From Cryptomeria japonica (Eukaryota; Streptophyta; Pinopsida; Cupressales; Cupressaceae), in assembly GCF_030272615.1 (NCBI RefSeq), contig NC_081413.1, forward strand, positions 558,149,136 through 558,213,135: a stretch of DNA of 64,000 bases, read 5' to 3'. Shown here piece after piece: positions 12,609 through 22,837 of the stretch. Within the stretch, counting starts at the first letter, position 1, and the number at the start of each line of letters is the position of its first letter. The translations under genes were made by a program, and so were the position numbers. The notes under the pieces are model-generated. The model was given only the letters and a program-made list of their open reading frames with translations. It did no database searches and was not told where the DNA came from.

Positions 12609-14738
12609 ATGGGTTCTTCTAAGTTTCCTCTCTTAACTCCTCATAATTATGCTACTTGGAAAATTGATGCATGGAGTAAACTTATGGAAAAAGGACTCAC
12701 TCATTACATTGATGGAACTATTGTTGCTCCAGCTGATCCTAAGGTTGATCCAGTTGGTCACTTGGATTGGCTCACTAAAAATATCATGGCAATTGGTACC
12801 TTAAGAAAGTATGTATCAAAGGATCTCATTTTTCATATTGAGAAGTGTACTCTAATCAAGGATGCTTGGCAAAAGTTTCAAGACTTGTATGGTCAAGTTG
12901 ATGAGATTAGGGGATATCAAATTGATAGTGATCTCACCATGTTAGATCCCAAGAACTTTGATACTATACAAGATTATGTCACTAAGGAAAATGAGTTGAG
13001 GGCACAACTCAAAGATTGTGGCATTGATAAGAAGGATACTCAATTGATATTCAACTTGATAGGGAAGCTTCCACAAGAATATGCAGCATGTGTTTCTAGT
13101 TTCCAAACCCATAGGATGACAATGGGTTTAAGCTACAAAATGCCTACATTTGATGCTTTCAATGAAATGTTGATGATGGAACAAACTAAGTTGATAAGCA
13201 TGGGCATTCTTAAGGCTTCTAAGTCTCAAGCATTAGTGGCAAATCAAGGGAACAAAGGAAATCAAGGAAAGGACAACTCAAACAAGAAGAAATGGCAATC
13301 AAAGCCTAAGGAAAAAGCACCATCTTCTCCACAACAAGGAGATTCATCCTCTTCCAAGAGAGATAATTCACCAAAGAGGGAGAGACCTACTTGTGCTTAT
13401 TGTAAAAAGATTGGTCATGAGGAGAATCGTTGCCATTCTAAGAAGATTGATGAGCTTACACATATCATCAAAAAGCATAACATTGATTTGCCTAAAGTCT
13501 ACAAGAAGGATGATTCATCAACTTCCACTTCCTCACATTCAAAAGGAAAAGGGCAAGCATTCATGGCTTCTACAAGTGGGAAGACTCACTCTTTTGGAAC
13601 AAGGAAAGGAAAAGCTCTATGTGCTACTACCAGTCATAATTCAAAGAGATGGCTTTTAGATTTAGGGGCTTCTCATCATATGGCATCTTCACAATCTATG
13701 TTCTCTACATTTGAGCCTTGCACCATGCCACAGATTTTGATGGGCAATCATACATACATGGATGTGATTGGGGAAGGATCCATTGACATTGGGGATAACT
13801 CCTTCAATGATGTGTTGTGTGTACCCCACTTGACAAACAATCTCCTTTCTATCTATCAAATCACACATGGCGCAACTAAGAGAGTTGTGGAGTTCACACC
13901 TGACTCAGTTTTCATTAGAGACTTGGAGACTAGAGCTATCATTGCAACTAGGGTGGTTGATCATGCATCTCAGTTATACTCCTTTTCAGATTTTGTTGAT
14001 GATGATGATTTCACATTTGATGATTCTACACATGTTGATCACACTTCTTGTGATGGTTCAATTTTTGAGGAGAACTTTAAACACTTGAACATGGGGATTC
14101 TCACATGTAACCCCGTTCTTGAGTCTTGTATTTCATCTCCTCATATTGATATCACATCACCTATTGCACCTGATGATGCGGATAGTGCGACAATTTTGCC
14201 TTCATGTGATTCAGTGCAACAGGATATTCATTGTCTTCCAGCTTCAGATTTATGGAATAATTACTTGACAGATAGTGCAGGTTTATTTATAGAATCCTAC
14301 ATTGCAAATTTGGGAGACATCATTGATGACATTCATCTTCTCTTTGATGAAGATGATCCTTCTTCGATTGTTGTGAGGGCACACTCTAACCCTCTTGTTC
14401 ATTCTCTACATGATCATTCTTTCGAGGTTGACATGATTGTGGATACTTATGTACAACAGTTGGAGGAGGTCTCTTTATGTTTTGAGGAGACATGTGAGTC
14501 TTTGGGACATGTTCTACATCCATCTCCACTAGATCTTGGAGTGCCTTTTTCAGCAGTGTGGCACAATTTACCACCTTTGGAAGGGGTATCTTTCAGCATC
14601 GACATGGGGACACTTGAACAGTTTTCAGAGATTCCTTTCATCATGAGTTTTCTTCATACATCTTCCCTTCATGATTGGGGAGACTTCATGGATACACCTT
14701 TGGTTTTATTTCTTCCTAAGAGGAGGAATGTTGTTTGA
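12609..14738 (+). CDS. Gag-protease protein with novel acidic C-terminus
   Basis: 709 codons from the ATG at 12609 (the frame is open from 12579, but the next Met starts the usual copia Gag opening MGSSKFPLLTPHNYATWK). Order: Gag capsid-like region with YATWK, KDAWQKFQDLYG and IFNLIGKLPQEY; a Lys/Ser-rich linker; one zinc knuckle CAYCKKIGHEENRC at about residue 262; retropepsin WLLDLGASHHMA at about residue 348 (Leu where Ser or Thr is usual between Asp and Gly); then LCVPHLTNNLLSIYQ and LYSFSDF, the start of the pre-integrase region. From there about 230 residues are acidic and match no copia domain; integrase, RT and RNase H are absent. It would package element RNA into particles and process Gag. 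The frame is intact. Confidence 0.9.
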   Translation: MGSSKFPLLTPHNYATWKIDAWSKLMEKGLTHYIDGTIVAPADPKVDPVGHLDWLTKNIMAIGTLRKYVSKDLIFHIEKCTLIKDAWQKFQDLYGQVDEIRGYQIDSDLTMLDPKNFDTIQDYVTKENELRAQLKDCGIDKKDTQLIFNLIGKLPQEYAACVSSFQTHRMTMGLSYKMPTFDAFNEMLMMEQTKLISMGILKASKSQALVANQGNKGNQGKDNSNKKKWQSKPKEKAPSSPQQGDSSSSKRDNSPKRERPTCAYCKKIGHEENRCHSKKIDELTHIIKKHNIDLPKVYKKDDSSTSTSSHSKGKGQAFMASTSGKTHSFGTRKGKALCATTSHNSKRWLLDLGASHHMASSQSMFSTFEPCTMPQILMGNHTYMDVIGEGSIDIGDNSFNDVLCVPHLTNNLLSIYQITHGATKRVVEFTPDSVFIRDLETRAIIATRVVDHASQLYSFSDFVDDDDFTFDDSTHVDHTSCDGSIFEENFKHLNMGILTCNPVLESCISSPHIDITSPIAPDDADSATILPSCDSVQQDIHCLPASDLWNNYLTDSAGLFIESYIANLGDIIDDIHLLFDEDDPSSIVVRAHSNPLVHSLHDHSFEVDMIVDTYVQQLEEVSLCFEETCESLGHVLHPSPLDLGVPFSAVWHNLPPLEGVSFSIDMGTLEQFSEIPFIMSFLHTSSLHDWGDFMDTPLVLFLPKRRNVV

Positions 14739-15109
14739 CGTTCGTGGAGCAGTTTCTTCATACATCGAGCTTCTTCCATTGGTGCAGATTCTCGATTGAG
14801 GGGGGGTCACAGTTTGACTTCTCTTCTTCTCTCATATGGGGGGGACTTTTTCCTCACATGGGGTATTGTTCTTCACATTCTTCTATGAGAGTTCTCTTGT
14901 ATGTTTTCATCTCTCTTTTGGGGGAGGGTTTTTTCCCATTGGGTTTTTCTCTCTTTCCCCACTTTGTGAGAGTTTTCATTGCATTGGTTTGCATGCATTT
15001 GCATTTGTATATGGGTACCTAACATGGCCTCGTAGCCGGGACCCATCTTGCATTGCTTAGTTGCATTGTAGACTTAAGTGCATTCCCCTAAGTTGCACTT
15101 AAGGGGGGG
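14739..15109 (+). other. 3' untranslated region with repeated G-runs and polypurine tract
   Basis: G-runs occur at 14797-14803, 14836-14842, 14922-14928 (split by an A) and 15103-15109. The last one, AAGGGGGGG, abuts the right LTR and is the functional polypurine tract. The 5' part repeats words of the ORF end, such as TTTCTTCATACATC. Confidence 0.75.
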
Positions 15110-15564
15110 TGTTGGTGTAAATAATTATTCATCATGGATATTATTACACTTACTTAAGTTTACTTAGGATAATGCATTTCATAGTAGTTTGGGTATGAGA
15201 CACTTGGGTGTTTGTGCCACATTGGGATAGTGTGTGTAGGAGAAATTCCACCTTTTATGGTGTTGATCTTGTTGTTACACTCCACATTCAATGGGTGATC
15301 CACCTCATGTGGACTATTATATTATTTCTCCTACCTACCCACACCTATTTCCTACCTACCCTTGTTTCTTATTGAGCCACATGTCATGTTTGTGTGCTCA
15401 CATATCCCTAGCCTTGCCTATATAAGCAAGCTCATCTACATTGTATGTAACTATTGAATTGATTATTGATCATTTTCTATTGATGAGAATACAGTTTATT
15501 CTTGTCCTATATTGTGTCTCTATTGTACTTTTCATTGAACTCTTGATCCTGGCAAAATCTCACA
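15110..15564 (+). repeat. 3' LTR of the gag-protease element
   Basis: 455 bp, TG...CA, same TATATAA box at 15419-15425. It is followed directly by the second copy of the AAAGG duplication. Confidence 0.95.
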
Positions 15565-15569
15565 AAAGG

Positions 15570-15968
15570 CACTTGTTCATGGAACAGTAAAGGAAAAGAC
15601 TTTGGGGCATACTCAACACAAATGGATGAAATTACCCTAATAACTTAAATAGACAGAATCCCATTCACTATACAATTTTATTGCCTTAGAAATCAGAAAA
15701 TATACATGAGAGCTGCAAATGATAGAGGAATAGCATGTCTGCCACTTAATTTCCATCCTCCACTCCTTTACCCAATGCCATATAGGATAGTGAGTCAAGG
15801 AATTAATCCAAAAAGAGAAACAGAGCACTGCAATAAGATTATTGATGACAAAGGTACTCCATTTAGACTTCTCGAGTGACCCAAATAATAGACTATAGAC
15901 TAGATATTTAAGGTCTTAATCTTAGAGAATGGTTTTCTTGAAGACAAGCAAGGGTTAAAGTTGGGGGG
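15570..15968 (+). pseudogene. Resumed decayed ORF and polypurine tract
   Basis: This continues the coding-like DNA interrupted at 10568; the frame runs on as LVHGTVKEKTLGHTQHKW before stops accumulate. AAAGTTGGGGGG at 15957-15968 followed by TGTGATGAG at 15969 looks like a polypurine tract next to an LTR start. The host element cannot be named. Confidence 0.45.
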
Positions 15969-16052
15969 TGTGATGAGTCCCATTAATGTCTTGAGTTTAC
16001 TTACTTTCTTGTTACCTTAACAAACTTTTATTAGCTTATCATCTGATTAATT

Positions 16053-16083
<31 letters not shown>

Positions 16084-16198
16084 TGTATGTGTGTGTGTGT
16101 GTACACACATATATCTACGTATGCATGTCACATACATACATACATACATGTGTGATTGTTTGTGTGTGTATCTATCTATATCTATATCTATATCTATT
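15969..16198 (+). repeat. Putative LTR start and microsatellite cluster
   Basis: The DNA after TGTGATGAGTCCC runs into adjoining simple repeats: (AC)n at 16053-16079, TATG/TG repeats at 16081-16105, (CATA)n at 16130-16149 and (TATC)/(TATATC) repeats at 16168-16198. No gene is present. Confidence 0.7.
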
Positions 16199-17001
16199 TA
16201 TAACATGTATCAAGAAGCACGAGCTATCTATGGCCATTATATCCTAGTTCCATCTACAACCGAACAAGGAGGGACTTTGTTAGCATGTCTGGTACCAACA
16301 ATGTGGAGACATAGAGCCCCACTTGAAGAAGAGCTCCTCTTGATGACCTACAGTTGTCACACAAATGTGCAATTGTCAATGATGATACTTTACTTCTTAA
16401 ATGTAATAAAATATGTTGTATGAAATGACATGAACATGACAAAACTCTAATCACACACAAATTCTTGCATACGAATGATGTAATTTTGATCCACAATGGT
16501 TGAATGAAGAATATGCACCCTTGAATATCTTTGAAAATGCTTAATGATGAATACTTCATGGATGCGAGAATGCTTGAGGATAGATAGATTGGAGTCTTAG
16601 ATTGAAATGAATTGATCAAATGTCTTTATATAGGGGTATCTAGGTCATTTACCGATTAGGCATACCTCCAACGGTCATGCAGAGCCACTAAATTGAACTC
16701 TCATCAAAAAGATAGGACCTTTGCCCTATTCAAAATTGGGCTCAACTAAGAGGGACCAGGATGTTGGGTGCCCTGGTCTAGGACCAAGGTGTGGGTGCCC
16801 TGGTCCTTCTCAGAATGGGATCATAATTAAGCCCTAGGGAGAAGGACACCCCTCTAGGAAGTTGATTAGTGGGTGTACATGGCATCATAATTGGAGATTG
16901 GACACAAAACGGGCCTAGAGAGGAGATAAGGATAAGACACACTCAAGTAGGGGCACAAACATGAGGTGTAAATTGGCTCGGTCATAATTTACGACACTAC
17001 A
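16199..17001 (-). repeat. Probable minus-strand solo LTR
   Basis: Read on the minus strand, the segment starts TGTAGTGTCGTAAAT, close to the start of the solo LTR at 32988 (TGTAGCGTCGTAAAT). It carries a CCCTATATAAAG promoter-like box near 16630. Both LTRs share a pair of accagggcacc/ggtgccctggtcc blocks (16764-16806 and 34178-34224, opposite strands). CTATT flanks it at 16194-16198 and 17002-17006, but the left flank lies in a CTATA microsatellite, so the duplication could be chance, and the left end reads TA rather than TG. Confidence 0.5.
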
Positions 17002-19146
17002 CTATTTCATAAAATATTTTTTTATCAAACAAATTCATGTAGTGTTAATTTGTTAGTTTGTTTTCTTCTTAAGAATAGGTTACCTCGATGTTAGGGAGAA
17101 GTGACATTTGGTTAGAATCAATTGGAAGAAGTTAATGGCATGCTTTCTCTGAATGATTTAAATATAAAAAGTGTCATGATAGTTGGAATATTCTCTTGTT
17201 GTTAAACATCGGTTTTACTTTTGTACATGCCAATTGAATATATGATAGAAATGACATAGATTGTGTTCTAGCTAGATCTTTTGTGTAATCACCATCTAGT
17301 TGTCTTGAACATGAGTTAATGATAATAGGGATGATTACTGTTTTGTGAGTTCAAGCACCTTGTTACACTTTATGAAGATTACATCCCTCAAGTAAGGGCT
17401 ACTTGAGGCAATTTGAGACTCCTTTCTTATTTTTGTTATTTATCCTTATCATATCCTGAAACAAGTACATACCTTAATAAGAGATAAACCACAGACAACA
17501 ATCAAAGAAAATAATTGTGCCCCATCATAGCTTCTCTAGTCATGGACATCCTTGAGTCGCATAGAGTACATGATTAGCAATAAAATCAAGATATAAACAT
17601 TGAATCTTGTATGTCATTCACATGTTCTCATGGTCATTAACTGATATAATCATCTTGATGAATGATCTTTGATAATCTTTTATTACTTTGCTGGTTGATT
17701 CTTCATTTTCTGAGTGTCACGATTCAATTGTCATGAAATGCCTTGATCTTCGTTGCTTTCTTGCTCGTTAGTTGTTTCAAAACCCTAGGTATTTTTGGCT
17801 TTTCTAAGTTTTCCGAATGTTTTGGATTTTCAAATATTCAAAAGATCACCTTAGCAAAAGGAATTAGGATTTTGCCCCCAGCGGAAGAAAAACTTTATTA
17901 TGGATGTATGAATAATGATCAAGATCCAAACCATGGTGGGATACAAATGTAGATTGATTGATTCTTATAAGATCTAAGACAGTGACTATGACAAGTATGT
18001 CAAAGATTGATAAATGTTCGTAAGCTGCATACTAAATGGTTCAGAGCAACAGATGTGAAAGATGGAATGGATAAGCTAATATAGATGGAAGTGATAGATG
18101 TGATAGGATGGAGTGGATAGGTGCACAAAGCGATCTCATAGATGGAGGAACTCACTTTTTAGATAGTGCCTGTTTACCAGGTTTTCACCGTCTAAATTTA
18201 TTGCATTTTTTTCTTTTCTTGATCATGCTTTGGATCTTTTGATATAATCTTTTTATTTTCTTATTTTGATTGCATTGGCTTGTAAGTAATGAAACTTGCA
18301 TGGGTCTGATAATTATAGTGGTGCTGAAGCAAGATTTTAGATTTTTCACTAGCCATGTCTTCAGCCATGTCTTCGACTAACAGATCACAATGATTTAGAG
18401 CAATTGATTAAGTGTATGAGATATAGTAATCAAAAGATGTCGGTACCAAGATATGATAAGTGGTTCTTTTCTGGATTGAGTGTGTATCCCAACCAAAAGG
18501 TAATGTTAAAGAGGAACAACCTCATATTCTAAAGTGTATCATGAATATATATATATCTAGGAAAAAGGACTGAACATGAGATTCAAGCATGGGCAAGCAT
18601 GTGATAAAATGACACAAATACTTATTTCATAGATGATAGATTTATGCAAAGGATTGAATGAAAGGGATGGTAGGATAGAAAAGAGGTGTTGGATAATAGA
18701 TAGAATGTTTGAAGATTTGCACGAGGATAGATTGACATCATTTGAGTTGAGAGAGAGTTAGTCTTCAAGTTAGTCTTCAAGTGAGTTTTCAAGCTAAACA
18801 TTTGTGAAAAATTATGCATCTGTGAGTTTTAATCTTGAAGCAAATAGCATAATCATTTAGCATTGCATATCATAGTATCAGTTAACTATCAATTATCAGT
18901 CCATTCTTCATATTCCATCTTGGAAGCTATCAGTGCTTGTCTGAGAGCACACCATCTGCAACCAGGAACAATGGAGTTAGGACACAATAAGACATAAATC
19001 ATGAAGGTAATAATATTATTTTTATTTTATATGTATTTCATGTAGTTTCATTGGTTGAGTTTGGATTTCCAGTAGTATTTCCTTTGTATTTTGTGAAACT
19101 AACATGTTGTAGGTAGTATTCTGATGATGAAATTTAAGTCGACACA
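17002..19146 (+). other. Non-coding DNA ending in the 5' LTR end of Tat-1
   Basis: The right edge, GACACA at 19146, is the end of an LTR because a primer site follows. The left edge of that LTR is not determined; it could reach back as far as 15969. The block at 18160-18190 (CCTGTTTACCAGGTTTTCACCG) is close to 42607-42632 in the 3' region of Tat-2, in the same plus orientation. So part of this stretch is related to Tat 3' non-coding DNA. No genes are seen. Confidence 0.4.
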
Positions 19147-19149
19147 TTT

Positions 19150-19167
19150 TGGCGCCCATTGTGGGGC
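19150..19167 (+). other. Primer binding site of Tat-1
   Basis: TGGCGCCCATTGTGGGGC, three bases after the LTR end. TGGCGCCCACCGTGGGGC-like sites are usual in Tat/Ogre-type elements. Tat-3 has a variant at 62663. Confidence 0.8.
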
Positions 19168-19233
19168 TCAGAGCCTCGCATAATCTTTCTAATATCCTAT
19201 CTAACTCTTGCAAAAAGAAAATTTAATGCATTT

Positions 19234-19572
19234 GTAATACAGATTCACGGCTGTGTGAATTCTAACAGCACTTTTATTTTATAGGTTAGCATTTTTTTCC
19301 TTCAAGTTAGCACATGTGTCATTTAGGTTAGTGCTTTTGTCTATAAATCAATGCATTTAATCTTTAGAACTGTGCTTTTGTCTGTCAGGTTCGCGCATTT
19401 GTTAGTTTGGTTAACACTTTTGTCAGAAAATTCTTGCTTCTTAGTCCGCAGAGTAGCGCTTTTGTGTTTCAGGTTAGCACTTTTATCAGTTAGGTTAGCG
19501 CTTTTGAGGTGAAAGACAACGCATTTGTTAGGATAGCGCTTTTTTTTGCAACTAACAGAATTTTTCTTGCAG
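19234..19572 (+). other. Putative leader intron of Tat-1 carrying an AGCGC array
   Basis: TTTGTAATA at 19231 could be a donor. An array of irregular units (consensus TTAGCGCTTTTGTC; about 13 units, 20-30 bp apart) fills 19260-19552. Then CTAAC at 19552-19556 and TTTTTCTTGCAG ending at 19572 look like a branch site and acceptor. The same arrangement occurs in Tat-3 and, in part, Tat-2. Splicing is inference. Confidence 0.5.
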
Positions 19573-20272
19573 GTCTAAATGTCCAAGAACTTAAATTTTT
19601 CAAACTACTAACATGCATATGCAAGATTATTTTTAAAACAAATTTCATGCATTTCCTCACCTAGTTAAATAAGAGTTCTATTTTCAAAAGTAACACATCA
19701 TGCCATGCTCATTTAGCTTTTAACTAAGGGGGATAAATTAATAGCATGCAACTCGCATTTTTGAGTGACTTCTTTAAAATAGTTACACATAGATTTACAA
19801 AAGCTAAAATGGACTTGTGTTTTTCGTGTTTGATGAAGTAGTAGGTAAGTATGCTCTCACCATCATATGGTGATCAGAAAACCAGACCTACTTTCTTTTA
19901 TGTATAACCTTTAGTGGGCCTACCTTCCCGAGCTACCTTGAGGGGGCCAGTGAGAGAGGAATGACCTAAAGTGGAAATAGGATAATACTGAGTCCTTCCA
20001 ATCCAATCTAAATAAATCGTGTTTGTGACGAAAGTCACAAGCAACATGTGCTGATAAGTTCATACCGACATTATGTTTCCCCATAAACCCTATGGAGTGT
20101 AACCTCTAGAGGTTGGGAACCTTCTGTATTTACAGAGATGAAAGTGTCATATGTATGGCCACATGACCGGAAGCCTTTACTAAAAACCACTTGTACTAGC
20201 TGCCAAAATCCTTCTAGTTGTTGGTGCAGGAGGTCGAACCTCTAAAGCAGCTCACACACATATGGTTCTTAG
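19573..20272 (+). other. Tat-1 leader, first part
   Basis: Non-coding. It holds GGAATGACCTAAAGTGG at 19958-19974, which recurs at 63831-63846 in Tat-3 and, on the minus strand, at 59711-59727 in Tat-2, each within the leader. CCTCTAGAGG near 20104-20113 is a perfect palindrome. The stretch ends with the CTTAG target copy of TOR-A. Confidence 0.6.
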
Positions 20273-21405
20273 TGTTACTACTTATCAAATTGCCATTAGT
20301 TTTATGTCAAAGTTATACTATATACTCTAGTTGGTTATCTATTACCAAAATATTCAGTCGGTATGTACAGTCTAGTCGGTTACAGAAGAAAGCAGTCACA
20401 GAATGTAGTATACACCGAGCTGTCTATCGAGTATCTTTACATGTTTATCGAGCAGAAAAGATGACACACCGAGTTGATTTACACCGAGTGAAACGTGTTA
20501 CCAGATTCATTGAACCTGGACATGCATATGAAAACGTATTACAAGATCAAGGCACATCTAACCGTTATCACATTGGAAATCGCACTTAAAGATTGTGTAT
20601 GATTACGAGGTTATCTAACCAATGAAATAATTTGCATGGTTATTCATTCAATAAATCGTGTTTGTAAGATCGAAGCAATGAATTGGATCACCATCATAAG
20701 AGATCTATTTATACAGTTAAGAGTTAAAAGAAGTGCATGAGTGTAAGAAGACTATTACAAAGACACAGAGGTCATCGAGAAGGTTTTTAGAGAATAGTCT
20801 AAGAATAGAGTAAACAGAAGGGTTTACCGAGTTACTATATGGGTTACCAAGGTATGCTACAAGCAAGGTAATCTATTCTGAGCACATAGAATCTGCTATA
20901 ACATTCCAGATGTAAAGTTGCAGATATTTGTAATGATTTTATTGTAATATTGTGAAGTTGTAAGAGAAACCTTTAATAGGGTAAAAGACTCTAATCAAGT
21001 CTATAAATTGTAAAGCCTCTAACCAGGTGCAGCATTTAGGTGAAGTGTTGTAAAATCCTGTAGCAAGGTAGATCTAACAGATCTTGTTACTCCTAATAGG
21101 ATAAGCTATCAGAAATAGCTAAACATGTAGCTCTAATCGAGCACTCTTTATTATTGCAGTAGTGAAGTTGTGGGTGCCATCCCCACCATAGTTTTTCTCT
21201 CTAACCAAGAGTTTCCGCGTAACCAAAATATATGTGTTATGGAGTGAATCATGTATGATTGTTATCTATTAGTTTTAGTTTTATATTATGTTACTGCACT
21301 AGTCGGTTTATGCATAATAGTAAAGATATTGTTGAAGAAAGGGTTTTGAAGTACTAATTCACCCCTGCCCTCTCAGTATATTAGCTTTCCATATTGGGCC
21401 TAATA
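20273..21405 (+). repeat. 5' LTR of TOR-A
   Basis: Starts TGTTACTACTTATC. The end reads CCTAATA where the right LTR has CCTAACA, a C-to-T change in the terminal CA. Words of the type ACCGAG and TCGGT recur through it. Confidence 0.9.
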
Positions 21406-21419
21406 ATTGGTATCAGAGC
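21406..21419 (+). other. Primer binding site of TOR-A
   Basis: ATTGGTATCAGAGC, complementary to the 3' end of initiator Met tRNA, as in most Ty1/copia elements. It sits directly after the LTR. Confidence 0.9.
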
Positions 21420-21467
21420 TTGGATCTTGGAAAAAGGTTTAACTGCCTAAAGAGAAAGATCTTATCA

Positions 21468-22837
21468 ATGGAAGGCTATAAACAATCTCGGAGGATTGTG
21501 TATTTGCAAGAAGAGCTGGATCATGCCAATCAAGTGATTGCAGACATGCAAAGGCAAATGCAAAAATCTCTGAAAGTGAGAAGAAGATTATCTGATGATT
21601 TGCAGGACTCTCAAGAGTTAGTGGAACAAATTGAGACATCATCTGAGAATAGTATATCTAAAGAGACTGAAGAAATGATTGGAGTATTGAAAGAAAAGAA
21701 CAAAGCACTGGCTGATCAACTAAAAGCAATGAAAAGAGAACATGAACATTTCAGCACACAGATGACTGAAAATCTAGATGCATTAAGAATAGCTAAGGAT
21801 AAAGTAAGAGATCTAGAAAGAGAGAAACAACAACTTGAAGTCTTAGTATCTGATAAGAATGATGAAATCACAAGGTTAACTGGAATTCAACAAAACCTAT
21901 CAAATCAACTAGGTTATGCACATCATGAAGCAATTCTAAAAAATGAAGCAATTCTAAAAAATGATGAGAATCAAGCATTGAAACCTGAATATCAAGGTTG
22001 ACCGATGAACTGAAAACAGAGAAGAAATCCAAAGAAACACTGAAGAAGAGTTATGAAGCATCAAAGATGTTGGATGAGCAACTAAATACAAGAAGACCCA
22101 ACAAAGATGCAAGACTCAGTTACAAAGGAAAATACTCTACCAAGAAAGGAATTCATACTACCGAGAGAGGAGAATCATCAAAGCAAGCTGGAAACAAGAA
22201 TAACATCAAAAGAAAGAAGCCTATTTGCAACTACTGTGGAAATCAAGGTTACACTGCCAACATATGCCAAATCAGAAAAGGTAAGCAACCAAATGTCACT
22301 AAGTCCAATGGTTATTGTTACAATTGCAATAAATATGGTCACACATCTAATCAATGTAGGACAAAGTCTGTTAACAATTATCAAAAGGCAAAATTCAAAG
22401 GGTTTTGTGAAAACTGCAATAGATATGGACATAGTACCAAGAAGTGCTGGTTTAAGCAAAAGAACTATATGTGGTATGCACATCGAGCAAATGCTAGAGG
22501 TTACCGAACTCACACAAATCCTTACCGACAGTATTTTGCAGTACCATGGGATTACAATACAAGGATATGGTGTGAATGTTGTGGAAGATATGGACATATT
22601 AGTGCTAACTATTTTATAAAGTTTGGAATGTACAACTGAAGATCATGGAGAAATCCCAGTATGGCATGTTTTCATTGTCATAAAGTTGGACACTTAGCTG
22701 GAGATTGTAGAGATCAACCTAGAAAAGACACTAAAGAAATAAAAGAAGAATTAAAGATGATTTGGAAAAAGAAGGAAATTGTGTCAAATGAAGAAAGCAC
22801 CTTACCTACCGAGTTAGGTGCACCTATTCCAAATTAA
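21468..22837 (+). pseudogene. TOR-A ORF1: coiled-coil and CCHC Gag-like protein
   Basis: The first ATG is at 21468, about 50 bp after the primer site. Residues 1-175 are a highly charged heptad-type coiled coil (LQEELDHANQVIADMQRQ; LEREKQQLEVLVSDKNDEI). A one-base frameshift occurs near 21998, then a basic linker and five zinc-knuckle-like motifs: CNYCGNQGYTANIC (His replaced by Tyr), CYNCNKYGHTSNQC, CENCNRYGHSTKKC, CECCGRYGHISANY (last Cys lost) and, past a TGA at 22637-22639 in the same frame, CFHCHKVGHLAGDC. A role in binding element RNA is inferred from the knuckles. No capsid domain of the usual copia type precedes the coiled coil. TOR-B ORF1 has the same layout. Confidence 0.85.

Larger units (their letters stand above)
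10569..15564 (+). mobile_element. Young non-autonomous copia-type element (gag-protease only)
   Basis: This is a complete LTR element of 4996 bp. Both LTRs are 455 bp, begin TGTTGG and end CTCACA, and I count four differences between them. AAAGG at 10564-10568 and at 15565-15569 is the 5-bp target duplication. A primer site matching the initiator Met tRNA follows the left LTR and a G-rich polypurine tract precedes the right one. The only ORF encodes Gag and a protease and stops before integrase, so the element needs pol supplied in trans. This matches the class known as TR-GAG. High LTR identity and an intact ORF make it the youngest element seen in the window. Confidence 0.95.

Noticed and set aside
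7703-15968. One large element bounded by two TGTGATG starts as an LTR pair
   Set aside because: Beyond TGTGATG the sequences at 7703 and 15969 do not align, so they are not a pair of LTRs.
19260-19552. Repeat array that might be taken for CRISPR
   Set aside because: Units are short, irregular and degenerate, spacers are not unique fixed-length sequences, and the DNA is a plant retrotransposon leader.
22178-22597. 139-codon minus-strand ORF
   Set aside because: Shadow of the zinc-knuckle region of TOR-A ORF1, which has clear motifs on the plus strand.
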